Shown: positions 32,832 through 41,305, numbered from the stretch's first letter. The stretch is DNA of 45,805 nt from Spirochaetaceae bacterium (GCA_031255315.1 JAIRSS010000105.1:1-45805); one strand, 5' to 3'. Notes: a model not told the origin generated them from the letters alone. Made by a program: numbers and translations.

Positions 32832-34676
32832 GTGAAAAGCATCAGAATTCATCCGAAATATTTTTTCATCAATGTTAAAGGCCTGATGCTCATCTATTTC
32901 CTCCTCTGCGTCCTGTCTATCCTGTTTGCCCGAAGTTTTTTGGCCGAACTCCTGCGGGACGGGTCCGTTCCGAGCCGGCTGGCCATCGCCGTTTTTTTCA
33001 TCATCCCCCTGACGCTCTTTATCTTTCTGATCGTTTCAGCCGTCAATCTGATTCGGGACTATATAGCCCGCAGACCGGGAAGTAAGTTCCAGACCCGCCT
33101 CTTCGCGTACTTCACCGCTACCGTCATCTTCACTTCCGTACCGGTGATCGCCATCACAACCCAGTCCCTGTACGAACTGCTGCAGTTCTGGCATACCATC
33201 AAGGTGAACCAGGCGTTTATGGACGCCCAGCGCTTCTCCCTGGACGCCTATTCCCTGCGTCTTGAGCAGTTTGAACAGAAAGTGGGAACCATAAATTTCG
33301 ATCCCCTTATGCGGCTGGCGCTGTCCCTGGAAGGAACCGGGGAAGACGAAAATTCCCCGGCGGCTGCGGTCCTCGCTCAGGCGGAGAAAGACCTTGCCGT
33401 TTGGGGGATAGCCGGGGTGCAGGATTTCCGGGCCGACCCAGACGGAGCCTGGGTCAGCGGGGGGTTTGCAGGAGACCCCGGCAGGAAGCTCATAACGCCG
33501 CCTGAGGCGGCGCGGGGTTTCGTTTCACGGAAAATACCCCGGGACATTGATACGGTACGGTACATCCTCCGGCCCGCCCCCGATGTGGTTCGGGTGGTAA
33601 GCTGCGACTTGGGGGCCGGGTTTGATGCGGCGATAGAAACCATAGAAACCGAAAAGGCCAAATTCGCGCTGCTTGACTCCCTGAGCATCAACATCAGGAC
33701 CCTCCTGGTGTTCTTCTATGGGGTCTTCTCCCTCCCCTCTCTGCTTATGACGGCGATCATCGCTATCTCCTTTACCCGGCGGGTATCCCAACCCCTGATG
33801 GAACTCACCGAGGCGACCAGGCGGGTGGCGGAAGGGGATTTCTCCATCCAGATACTAGCCCGGCCGCAAGACGAGCTCGGGGTCCTCATCCGGTCTTTCA
33901 ACGCGATGATCAAGAACCTGGAAAAGACCCAGAGTTCCCTGATCCGGGCGGAAAAAACTTCCATCTGGCAAAGCATGGCCCAGCAGCTTGCCCACGAGAT
34001 CAAGAACCCCCTAACCCCTATCAAACTCTCGGCGGAACGGGTTCTCCGGCGCTGGCGGAACGAACCGGAGCGCATTGGGGAAATTATGGAAAGCTCCATG
34101 CTGGCCATTATCCAGGAAGTCGAAGGCATTTCCACCTTGCTTTCAGAATTCCGTACCCTTTCCCGGCCTATAGAACCGGCCCAGACCTGGACTCCCCTGC
34201 GGGAAGCCGTCGAGGAGGCAATTGTTCCATACCGCAGTTCCCATTCAGGGATACACTTTGATACCCGGTACATTCAAAACGGCATTTCGATTAAAATGGA
34301 TAAACGGCATATCAACCAGGTACTGACCAACCTCATCATCAACGGAATCGACGCCATGAGCGGGCTGGGTCAGATAGAAATCAGGACCGACCTTGTCAAA
34401 AAGCGGGAGAGCCGGTATTGTAGACTAAGCGTTCGGGATTCTGGTAAGGGAATCGCCAGGGAAAACTACGGCAAGGTTTTTACGCCCTATTTTACCACGA
34501 AAGATTCGGGGACCGGTCTGGGGCTTCCTATTGTGGAACGGATTATCGCCGATCATGGTGGTATGATTTGGTTCAACTCGGCGGCGGGGGAAGGGACTAC
34601 CTTTTTCATTGATTTCCCCCTGGACAATGCGGCGCCGGTTCTTAAGCCGGTTAGTGAAGAGGGAACAAAACCATGA
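32832..34676 (+). CDS. NtrY-like membrane histidine kinase
   Basis: A 614-residue sensor kinase. Three hydrophobic helices lie in residues ~14-110, then an extracytoplasmic region (~112-285), a fourth helix (~288-310) and a HAMP domain. The HisKA box L-A-H-E-I-K-N-P-L-T-P has phospho-acceptor His388. The HATPase domain has its N box in L-T-N-L-I-I-N-G-I-D-A-M and G boxes D-S-G-K-G-I and T-G-L-G-L-P-I-V. This layout is that of NtrY, which senses nitrogen or redox signals in proteobacteria. GTG 32832 is the start. The stop overlaps the response regulator start (ATGA). The sensed signal is unknown. Confidence 0.9.
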   Translation: MKSIRIHPKYFFINVKGLMLIYFLLCVLSILFARSFLAELLRDGSVPSRLAIAVFFIIPLTLFIFLIVSAVNLIRDYIARRPGSKFQTRLFAYFTATVIFTSVPVIAITTQSLYELLQFWHTIKVNQAFMDAQRFSLDAYSLRLEQFEQKVGTINFDPLMRLALSLEGTGEDENSPAAAVLAQAEKDLAVWGIAGVQDFRADPDGAWVSGGFAGDPGRKLITPPEAARGFVSRKIPRDIDTVRYILRPAPDVVRVVSCDLGAGFDAAIETIETEKAKFALLDSLSINIRTLLVFFYGVFSLPSLLMTAIIAISFTRRVSQPLMELTEATRRVAEGDFSIQILARPQDELGVLIRSFNAMIKNLEKTQSSLIRAEKTSIWQSMAQQLAHEIKNPLTPIKLSAERVLRRWRNEPERIGEIMESSMLAIIQEVEGISTLLSEFRTLSRPIEPAQTWTPLREAVEEAIVPYRSSHSGIHFDTRYIQNGISIKMDKRHINQVLTNLIINGIDAMSGLGQIEIRTDLVKKRESRYCRLSVRDSGKGIARENYGKVFTPYFTTKDSGTGLGLPIVERIIADHGGMIWFNSAAGEGTTFFIDFPLDNAAPVLKPVSEEGTKP

Positions 34677-36064
34677 CCCGGATTCTTATCATTGATGATG
34701 AACTTGGTATACGAAAGACCCTCGCTTCTATTCTTGAGGATGAAAACTACCAGACCTTTACCGCCGAAGACGCCGTCGCCGGCATAGAAATTCTTGAAAA
34801 AGAGCGGATAAACGTAATCCTTCTTGACGTACTCCTCCCTAAATTGGGAGGGCTTGAAGCCCTGGAACGGATACGGAAAGAATGGCCCGGCATAGAAGTA
34901 GTGGTTATATCCGGCCACGCCAATGTGGACATGGCGGTGCGGGCGGTCAAACTTGGGGCCTTTGATTTTCTGGAAAAGCCGCTGTCCCTGGATAAGGTGC
35001 TGACGGTTTGCCGCAACGCCGTAACCGTACAAACGCTCAGGGAAGAGAACAACGGGCTAAAACAAATTGCCCGGCGGGATGATGAAATCATCGGGGAAAG
35101 CCAGGCTATAGAAAACGTCCGAATATTGATACGCCAGGCCGCCGCCGCAGACGCCCGGGTCCTCATCACCGGGGAGAACGGTACCGGTAAGGAACTAGCG
35201 GCCCGGGCCATACACCGTCTTTCAGACCGGGCCGCCAAGCCCTTTGTGGAGGTAAATTGTGCGGCCATTCCGGAAACCCTCATAGAAAGCGAACTCTTTG
35301 GCCACGAGAAGGGGGCCTTTACTGACGCGGTTTCCCGCCGCCGGGGGCGCTTCGAGACGGCGTCCGGGGGCGTCATTTTCCTGGACGAGATTGGGGACAT
35401 GAGCCTTTCCGCCCAGGCCAAGGTACTCAGGGTGATTCAGGAAGGAAAGGTGGAGCGGGTTGGCGGCGAGAAGATCCTGGATGTCGACGTCCGCATCGTG
35501 GCTGCAACCAATAAAGACCTGGAGCAGGAATGTGAGGAGGGCAAATTCAGGCGGGACCTTTTTTTCCGTCTCAACGTCATCCCTATCAAGCTCCCGGCTC
35601 TGCGGGAACGGGAGGAAGACGTACCCCTCCTTCTCATGCACTTTCTGAAAGATATGGGCGCCGGTCATATAGAACTGGACCGTAGCGCCGTTGATTTCCT
35701 CATGTCCCAGCCGTGGCCGGGAAACATTCGGGAACTCAAGAACCTGGCCGAACGCGTCGTGGTTATGTACGGCGGGGACCGTCTTGAAGCAGGAGACCTT
35801 CAGAACCTGATCCAAAAAAATCCGGGGCAAAAGAAAGCGGGAACAGATGAATTTTTTCCAGCCTCCGGGCAGCCGGACCCGCAAATTCAAGAATTGAACG
35901 ATATGTTAAACCTGAACTATACGGACGCGAAAAATTCTTTTGAAAAATTATATTTGAAATTTCAGCTTGCCCGGAACAACGGCGTTATATCACGGACTGC
36001 GGAAGCCATAGGCATATATCCGAGCAACCTCCATGCAAAATTACGAAAATACAAGAAGGATTGA
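34673..36064 (+). CDS. NtrX/NtrC-type sigma54-dependent response regulator (GAFTDA variant)
   Basis: A 463-residue regulator. The receiver (1-120) has D8, D9, phospho-Asp52 in I-L-L-D-V-L-L-P and K102-type Lys near L-E-K-P-L-S. The AAA+ domain (~140-375) has G-E-N-G-T-G-K-E, E-L-F-G-H-E-K-G-A-F, G-G-V-I-F-L-D-E-I-G-D and F-R-L-N-V-I-P-I. The C-terminal Fis-type HTH (~420-460) has T-A-E-A-I-G-I-Y-P-S-N-L-H-A-K-L-R-K. The sigma54-contact loop reads G214-A-F-T-D218-A instead of GAFTGA. It is translationally coupled to the kinase upstream (ATGA overlap). Genes controlled are unknown. Confidence 0.92.
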   Translation: MTRILIIDDELGIRKTLASILEDENYQTFTAEDAVAGIEILEKERINVILLDVLLPKLGGLEALERIRKEWPGIEVVVISGHANVDMAVRAVKLGAFDFLEKPLSLDKVLTVCRNAVTVQTLREENNGLKQIARRDDEIIGESQAIENVRILIRQAAAADARVLITGENGTGKELAARAIHRLSDRAAKPFVEVNCAAIPETLIESELFGHEKGAFTDAVSRRRGRFETASGGVIFLDEIGDMSLSAQAKVLRVIQEGKVERVGGEKILDVDVRIVAATNKDLEQECEEGKFRRDLFFRLNVIPIKLPALREREEDVPLLLMHFLKDMGAGHIELDRSAVDFLMSQPWPGNIRELKNLAERVVVMYGGDRLEAGDLQNLIQKNPGQKKAGTDEFFPASGQPDPQIQELNDMLNLNYTDAKNSFEKLYLKFQLARNNGVISRTAEAIGIYPSNLHAKLRKYKKD

Positions 36065-36067
36065 ACG

Positions 36068-36447
36068 ATGAAAGCGCGTACCCGGCGCCAACGGAACGTC
36101 CCGTCCTCAAGCAAAGACCGTATATTCACGGGCGCGGGGTCCCGGACTATAAAAACCGTCACCCTACCGGGCGGGGAGGTTGTTGCGCGTTACAGATTCA
36201 GGGGGATTCTATGACAGACGCGGGTGTTCTGGACGGGGACGGCGCCGTCATACGGCCGACGAGCGGAGTTCACAACGGTGCGGGCGCGGCGGCCCAGGTA
36301 CACGACGCCGCGACGCCGCAACGCTTGTACCGGGAATCGTTCCGGGACGGACTTCAACCGGAAAATCCGGCCTGCGAACCTACCGCCGGGACTCGTGAGC
36401 ACAGGCGTATTTTGGGGCGGCTGGTTCGCCTAAGCAGGTCGTGGTAA
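36068..36447 (+). pseudogene. lexA: Decayed lexA-like repressor fragment
   Basis: In one frame from ATG 36068, the peptide MKARTRRQRNV matches the LexA N-terminal pattern M-K-x-L-T-x-R-Q-x-x-V, and SRTIKTVTLP matches the linker. That frame stops at 36214. In the frame of 36061, residues from ~43 to 128 match the LexA catalytic domain: G-D-S-M-T-D-A-G-V-L-D-G-D, then A-A-T-P-Q-R-L-Y-R-E, L-Q-P-E-N-P and I-L-G-R-L-V-R-L. The helix-turn-helix region is missing (~240 bp short), and the catalytic Lys position is Gln (36319-36321). The nucleophile Ser is kept (36208-36210). I infer an inactive remnant. A short functional S24-type protein is the weaker alternative. Confidence 0.7.
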
Positions 36448-36450
36448 TCC

Positions 36451-37464
36451 ATGGCAAAAGGACGATGTTACCTGTTCCTGGGGCCGGAAATCGGGGAGAA
36501 ACAGGACGCTCTCGAAGAAATCCGGCGCTCTCTTCGGGCAGGAAACTCTTCCGGAGGCCGGGCCGCGGACAAGGCTTCTTTTGAGGAGACCTCTTTTTAC
36601 GTTGGAGAGACGCCGGTTACCGGCATGGTCGCCGCCCTGCGGAATGGCTCCCTCTTCGCCGACGCCCGGCTTTTTCTCATTAAAAACGCCGACGTCATTA
36701 AAAAGAAAGACGACATAGAACTTCTGGCCTCGTATATGAAATCCCCCCAGGACGACACCATCCTTATCCTGATAACCGACGCTATTGGCCTGGAGGATCG
36801 GCTGGAAAAGGCCGCCGGTTCCCAGGCCAAACGTATCTTCTGGGAACTCTTTGAGAACCGCAAGACCGAATGGGTGTCCGCTTTCTTCCGCCGCCAGGGT
36901 TACCGCATCACCGGGGAGGGCATAACGGCGATTCTGGAACTGGTGGAAAACAACACCGACGCCTTACGGCGGGAATGTTCCCGCCTCATGCTGTTTCTGG
37001 GGAAGGATAACAGCGTGGATGAGGAGGACGTGGAGAAATGGCTCGCCCACACCAGGGAAGAGTCGTCCCGCACCCTTTTTACCCGTATAGCCGCCGGGGA
37101 TTTGCCCAAGAGCATTGAGATTCTTCACACCCTCCTGGCCGCCAAAGAAGCGCCTCAATCCATATTGGGAGGACTCGCCTGGAGTTTCAGGACCCTCCGC
37201 AGCTACCTGGCCGTAACTGCCGCAGGCGCCGCCGGAGAGGGGGACTTCCAGCGGATAGGCCTGGCTTCCAAGATACGGCGTAAGGATTTTGCCGCCGCAG
37301 CCAAACGCTACGCTTCGGCTGACGGCCCCCTCTCTCTTATTGGGGAATTCGATCTTCTCATCCGTTCCGCCGGGTCAGCCCCGGAAGTAATTCTGATGGA
37401 CCTGTTGATCTGCAAACTTATCGTCAACGGGGACAAACCCCGGGAGCGGTGGTATTACTACTAA
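36451..37464 (+). CDS. holA: DNA polymerase III subunit delta
   Basis: Clamp-loader subunit that opens the sliding clamp. Its 337 residues show the delta layout: N-terminal G-R-C-Y-L-F-L-G-P-E-I-G-E-K-Q-D, then L-F-A-D-A-R-L-F-L-I-K-N-A-D, E-L-L-A-S-Y-M-K-S-P-Q-D-D-T-I-L-I-L, then L-R-R-E-C-S-R-L-M-L-F and a C-terminal collar domain with L-L-A-A-K-E-A-P-Q-S-I-L-G-G-L-A-W-S-F-R. It starts 3 bp after the lexA-like remnant. Sequence conservation of delta is low, so the call rests on layout and several family phrases. Confidence 0.88.
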   Translation: MAKGRCYLFLGPEIGEKQDALEEIRRSLRAGNSSGGRAADKASFEETSFYVGETPVTGMVAALRNGSLFADARLFLIKNADVIKKKDDIELLASYMKSPQDDTILILITDAIGLEDRLEKAAGSQAKRIFWELFENRKTEWVSAFFRRQGYRITGEGITAILELVENNTDALRRECSRLMLFLGKDNSVDEEDVEKWLAHTREESSRTLFTRIAAGDLPKSIEILHTLLAAKEAPQSILGGLAWSFRTLRSYLAVTAAGAAGEGDFQRIGLASKIRRKDFAAAAKRYASADGPLSLIGEFDLLIRSAGSAPEVILMDLLICKLIVNGDKPRERWYYY

Positions 37465-37738
37465 GGCTCAGTTCAATAATACGTTGAACCATTATCCAAG
37501 ATCCGCTGCAATGATTTCATACAATGGAGGTGATCCGCTAAGTATGACGGCTCTCAGACAAAGCCATAATTGATGTAAAAAAGAGCTCTATCAAACGCCG
37601 TCAGATGAGCGAAAAATTCAACCGGGATCCCTGCGGCCAGGGCAAGCCGGGGCCCTGGAGCGCGATTGTCAGTACGATTGTGCCCGTAGCCCGGACGGGC
37701 GCGGGGCGGGGGCGCGCTTCCTGATTACTGGTTGTTAC
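37465..37738. other. Intergenic region without a supported gene
   Basis: About 270 bp. It contains GGAGGTGATCC (37526-37536), an 11-nt perfect anti-Shine-Dalgarno complement, before a nine-codon ORF (37544-37573). An inverted pair TGACGGC (37545-37551) / GCCGTCA (37597-37603) is also present. On the minus strand a short frame ends ...LQRILDNGSTYY near 37490, possibly a gene tail, unrecognised. Nothing here is firm. Confidence 0.3.
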
Positions 37739-37772
37739 CGTTTCCGGCCTCTTTCCAATCAGGCCGGAAACG
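37739..37772 (+). promoter_or_regulatory. 12-bp perfect stem-loop in front of the OmpA-domain gene
   Basis: CGTTTCCGGCCT / AGGCCGGAAACG with a 10-nt loop, ending 16 bp before ATG 37789. No T-run follows, so it is more likely an mRNA leader hairpin or a binding site than a terminator. Confidence 0.5.
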
Positions 37773-37788
37773 AGTAGGCTTAATTACA

Positions 37789-39048
37789 ATGCGTGGTTTC
37801 TTTTCTATAAATACTCTCAGATTTCTCGATAAATGGTTCCCCAAACGGTTCCCCCTTCTGGCCGCGCCGCTGTGGGCGGCGGCTTTGGCTTTGACCCCTC
37901 CGGCCTGGGGGGAAGTGTTTTTTTATCAGCAGAAAGCGGGGGACCAGTACCGCGTCCTTTCAACGGTGCACGAATCGGTGTATCTGGACCGGAAGTTAAG
38001 CCACCGGGCGGAGATTTTGAACCGGATCGCCGTAACGGTGGAGGAGGAATCGGGGGGCCGCGCCCGGCACAGGGGGCAGTTCAGGACGGCGGAACGGGCG
38101 ATAGGACAGGGGGGCGAGAGCTTTCAGTGGGCCAGGGATTACGAGTCGGTGTTTGAACGGGACCGGCAGGGGCATATCACCATCGGCGGGGAGTATTTTA
38201 TGCCCGTGGTGCGGAATGTGCCGGTCTTCCCGGAACGGGACCTGAAGCCGGGGGATGTCTGGAGCGCTGAGGGGCATGAAATGCACGATTTCCGGGACAG
38301 TTTCGGCATAAACGAGCCGTACCGCATCCCCTTTACGGCGAATTATACCTACCTGGGGACGCGGGTCTGGCGGGGGACGGAGTACCCGGCCTTTTCCGTG
38401 TCCTACCGGGTGTTCGACGAACCGGAGGCGGTTCCGGGGCGGATATGGCCCCGGCGTATCATGGAAGCGTCGGATCAGGTGGTGTACTGGGATTTTGAGC
38501 TTGGGCAGGCGCGGGCCTACGAAGAAAAATTCCGCGTGATTTTCGAGCTTTCCAACGGAAGCACCGTGGAATACCGGGGCGAAGCGGAGGCGGAGATCCT
38601 TGAGGCTTCCAGGATGGACAAAGAACGTCTTGCCGGGGAAATACAGCGGGACCTGGACACGCTGGGGATGGGGGATACTCCGGTGCGGGTCGAGGAAGAT
38701 GGAATAACCATCAGCTTGGAAAACATCCAGTTCGACGCCGATTCGCCGGTTCTGCTGCCGGGGGAGACGGCCAAGCTGGACAAGATAGGGGAGATCCTCC
38801 GCAAGTACCAGGATCGGGACATCCTGGTGGGAGGGCATACGGCTCTGGCGGGGACGGAAGCGGGCCGGCGGCGGCTGTCGGGAGAACGGGCTTCGGCGGT
38901 GGCGGATTATCTTATCCAGCAGGGCGTCCGTACGGCGGACCGCATCGTGGTCCGGGGTTTCGGGGCGGAGCGGCCCCTGGGCGACAACAGGACGGAAGCG
39001 GGCCGGCGGCGGAACCGGCGGGTAGAGATTACCATACTTGAAAATTAA
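37789..39048 (+). CDS. OmpA-domain envelope protein
   Basis: A 419-residue exported protein. The signal region has a long basic start, then FPLLAAPLWAAALALTPPAWG. A large beta-rich domain (~45-270) is followed by an OmpA C-terminal domain (~300-419): I-S-L-E-N-I-Q-F-D-A-D-S, then V-G-G-H-T-A-L-A-G-T, L-S-G-E-R-A-S-A-V-A-D-Y-L and R-R-N-R-R-V-E-I. OmpA domains hold the envelope to peptidoglycan. The usual Asp after G-H-T is Ala here, so peptidoglycan binding may be changed. ATG 37789 puts the signal at the N-terminus; the longer TTG frame would read through the hairpin. Confidence 0.85.
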   Translation: MRGFFSINTLRFLDKWFPKRFPLLAAPLWAAALALTPPAWGEVFFYQQKAGDQYRVLSTVHESVYLDRKLSHRAEILNRIAVTVEEESGGRARHRGQFRTAERAIGQGGESFQWARDYESVFERDRQGHITIGGEYFMPVVRNVPVFPERDLKPGDVWSAEGHEMHDFRDSFGINEPYRIPFTANYTYLGTRVWRGTEYPAFSVSYRVFDEPEAVPGRIWPRRIMEASDQVVYWDFELGQARAYEEKFRVIFELSNGSTVEYRGEAEAEILEASRMDKERLAGEIQRDLDTLGMGDTPVRVEEDGITISLENIQFDADSPVLLPGETAKLDKIGEILRKYQDRDILVGGHTALAGTEAGRRRLSGERASAVADYLIQQGVRTADRIVVRGFGAERPLGDNRTEAGRRRNRRVEITILEN

Positions 39049-39075
39049 CTCTCCTTGTGGTATGAATACATACTC

Positions 39076-40287
39076 ATGAAATATACCGGGCCTGAACATC
39101 TTGCCATCCTTGCGTGTCCGGGGGGTGAAGTATTCGCCGATGAAGTTATCCTCCATTTGAAGAAACGGTGTCATCACAAGTTTAACAAAGCGGTATCCGA
39201 TATGGCGAAGAAGTACGCTTTGGATATGGATACGGCGATGCGGTATATCAGCTTCATTTATGACGCCCTGCGGGACGAGGCCGGGATTTACACCCCCCGT
39301 TTCAAGACTTCCGCCCGTTTTATCATGTTTCCCAACGGGGAAATCAAGACCGAAATCCTTGAGCCGGTCAGGGGGAAAGACGTGTATATCGTTCAGGACC
39401 CTGAAAACCGGTATCCCGTGCGCTTCAACGACGGCGCCCTCAAAAAACATCTTTCGGTGAACGATCATCTTATGACGGTCCTGGTAACGGTTGACGCGGT
39501 GAAGCAGGCCGGGGCGGAGCGCATCACCTTAGTAACGCCGGTTTATCCCTATTCCCGGCAGCATAAGAAAAAAGGACGGGAAGGGGTTACGGCGAGCCGC
39601 ATCGGGTATATCCTTGAATCCCTGGGGGTTGACCGTATCATCACTCTGGATATTCATTCCAGGGAAATTGGAAACGGGTTCAACTTCATGCGTATGGAGA
39701 ACCTGCACGCCAGTTATCAGATTATCCGGCAGCTTTCCAAGATTGCCGAAATCCGGAGCGGCGATTTTGTCGTGGTCTCCCCGGATACCGGGGCGGTGGA
39801 CCGGAATAAATTCTACGCCACCGCGTTCAAGAAGCCGCTGGCCCTGCTCTATAAAGAACGGGACTATTCCAGGGTTTCCAAGGACGCGCATGAAAACAAT
39901 ATCGCCGAGATTAAGCTGCTGGGGAATGTCCGGGACAAGACGGTGTTTATGGCCGACGACATGCTTGGTACAGGCGGAACCCTCCTCAAGGCTATGCAGT
40001 TCCTGCGGGAACAGGGGGCGAAGAAGGTGATAGCCGGCATCAGCCTGCCCTTGTTTTCCGGGAACGCCATAGAGCATTTTGACGCCGCCTTCCGGGACGG
40101 GCTTTTTTACCGCATCATCGGGACCAACGCGGTGTATCAGGAAGAACTCCTTACCCGTGAATGGTACGTCAGCGTGAACATCACCAAGCTCTTTGCGCAG
40201 ACGATTTCCCGACTCCATCAGGATCAGTCCCTGAGTTCCCTTCTGGACAACCGGGAAATTATCGAGAAGCTCCTGGCGGATACGTAA
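39076..40287 (+). CDS. prs: Ribose-phosphate pyrophosphokinase (PRPP synthase), enlarged form
   Basis: Makes PRPP from ribose-5-phosphate and ATP, feeding purine, pyrimidine, His, Trp and NAD synthesis. Recognised by the ATP-site P-V-Y-P-Y-S-R-Q, L-D-I-H-S-R-E-I-G-N-G-F, V-V-S-P-D-T-G-A-V-D-R and the PRPP loop D-D-M-L-G-T-G-G-T-L. The protein is 403 residues against ~315 for common Prs. Its first ~90 residues (C-P-G-G-E-V-F-A-D-E-V, then a helical insert with K-K-R-C-H-H-K-F-N) and inserts near the C-terminus are unusual. ATG 39076 is used; SD is weak. Confidence 0.88.
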   Translation: MKYTGPEHLAILACPGGEVFADEVILHLKKRCHHKFNKAVSDMAKKYALDMDTAMRYISFIYDALRDEAGIYTPRFKTSARFIMFPNGEIKTEILEPVRGKDVYIVQDPENRYPVRFNDGALKKHLSVNDHLMTVLVTVDAVKQAGAERITLVTPVYPYSRQHKKKGREGVTASRIGYILESLGVDRIITLDIHSREIGNGFNFMRMENLHASYQIIRQLSKIAEIRSGDFVVVSPDTGAVDRNKFYATAFKKPLALLYKERDYSRVSKDAHENNIAEIKLLGNVRDKTVFMADDMLGTGGTLLKAMQFLREQGAKKVIAGISLPLFSGNAIEHFDAAFRDGLFYRIIGTNAVYQEELLTREWYVSVNITKLFAQTISRLHQDQSLSSLLDNREIIEKLLADT

Positions 40288-40307
40288 GAACGAAACGAGA
40301 TAAACCC

Positions 40308-41006
40308 GTGAGGATCTACCGGATTCCCCGTCCCCTTTCCGCGCTTCTTTTTGATATGGATAATACCCTCTATACTCACGAGGACTATACGCGGTTTCAG
40401 TTGGAAAGCCCGGTGCGGCGGCTGGCGGAGCTGAGGAATATCCCCTTTGACGAAATGCAGCGGGAAATCGCCCGTATCCGGGCCGGATACCAGGCCGCCC
40501 AGCGGGAGGAACCATCTGAAACCGCGGGTTCCGCCTCCAGCAAAGCCGGGGATATTCCCCAGATAAGCCTGGGGAATATCTTTCTGGCCCTGGGCGTCTC
40601 GATTGAAGAAACGGTCCGCTGGCGGGAGGAGCTTTACGAACCGGCGCGGTTCCTCAAGAAGGACCCCGAACTCCGGGAAACCCTCACGGCGCTGGGGGGT
40701 TCCTTTTCCCTGGCGGTGGTAACCAATAACCCGGTCCTGGTGGCCCGGAAGACCCTTGCCGCCCTGGGGGTTGAGGACCTCTTCGGCGCTGTTGTCGGCC
40801 TTGACACCTGCGGGGTATCCAAGCCCCATATGGCCCCGTTCCTGAAAGGGGCGGAACGGCTGGGCGCGCCCCCGGAAGCCTGCGTTTCTATCGGGGACCG
40901 GTATGATATAGACATCGCCCTGCCCCTGGAACTCGGCATGGGGGGTATCCTCGTGGACGGGGTGGAGGATGTATACCGCTTGAAGACCCGCGGGGTCTGG
41001 GATTAG
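40308..41006 (+). CDS. HAD-superfamily hydrolase (pyrimidine-5'-nucleotidase-like)
   Basis: A 232-residue HAD phosphatase. Motif I F-D-M-D-N-T-L-Y (~14-21), a helical cap with an Ala/Ser-rich insert (~65-85), motif II V-V-T-N-N (~139), motif III Lys in S-K-P-H-M-A-P-F (~173) and motif IV G-D-R-Y-D-I-D-I. The D-M-D-N-T-L-Y start and cap size resemble the SDT1/pyrimidine nucleotidase group, so a nucleotide monophosphate substrate is likely but not proven. GTG 40308 follows prs by 20 bp, which fits a nucleotide role. Confidence 0.85.
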   Translation: MRIYRIPRPLSALLFDMDNTLYTHEDYTRFQLESPVRRLAELRNIPFDEMQREIARIRAGYQAAQREEPSETAGSASSKAGDIPQISLGNIFLALGVSIEETVRWREELYEPARFLKKDPELRETLTALGGSFSLAVVTNNPVLVARKTLAALGVEDLFGAVVGLDTCGVSKPHMAPFLKGAERLGAPPEACVSIGDRYDIDIALPLELGMGGILVDGVEDVYRLKTRGVWD

Positions 41007-41232
41007 AGGCCGAAAGCGCGGTTCTTTTTCATGCTTTTCTCCTAATTGCACCCCCGTCTGGACTGCCCGCCGCCCGGCGGCCCGTCTCGCTCCCCGCCTA
41101 ATCCTTCGCGGCCTCCAGACCGGATGACCGGCGCGCTTTGTTCCCGCCGAACTCACGGTACGCGTCATTCTCCTCATACGAGATGGGGTAATCCGGTCTC
41201 TTCACCAGGTTTTCCACAGAATATAAATCTGC
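41007..41232. other. Intergenic region with a dispersed repeat and short minus-strand frames
   Basis: About 225 bp with no firm gene. On the minus strand a frame codes V-E-N-L-V-K-R-P-D-Y-P-I-S-Y and then REFGGNKARR before a stop. It includes copy B of the 33-bp repeat (41127-41159). Another minus frame in the same DNA codes an Arg-rich peptide. Probably a remnant. Confidence 0.35.
41127..41159 (-). repeat. Copy B of the 33-bp dispersed inverted repeat
   Basis: Its reverse complement equals 8152-8184 except at two positions. Read in the same frame, the copies code REFGGNKARR and REFDGNKAGR. Confidence 0.7.
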
Positions 41233-41261
41233 TTGACACAGATCAGAAATCAGCCTATCCT
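41233..41261 (+). promoter_or_regulatory. Promoter of the AGCS symporter gene
   Basis: A perfect TTGACA (41233-41238), 17-bp spacer, TATCCT (41256-41261), about 45 bp before the start codon. Confidence 0.6.
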
Positions 41262-41305
41262 AGTGCTCAAATGAACGCTTGCTGCCTGTGAAAAGGGGTC
41301 TATTT

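Noticed and set aside
37526..37573. Very strong SD (GGAGGTGATCC) with a nine-codon ORF, or a 16S 3'-end fragment
   Set aside because: Only 11 nt match the 16S end, with no rRNA sequence around it, and the ORF is too short to support alone.
37996..39468. 490-codon open frame antisense to the OmpA-domain and prs genes
   Set aside because: It spans two real genes on the other strand, and its Pro/Arg/His-rich product is typical of an antisense shadow.
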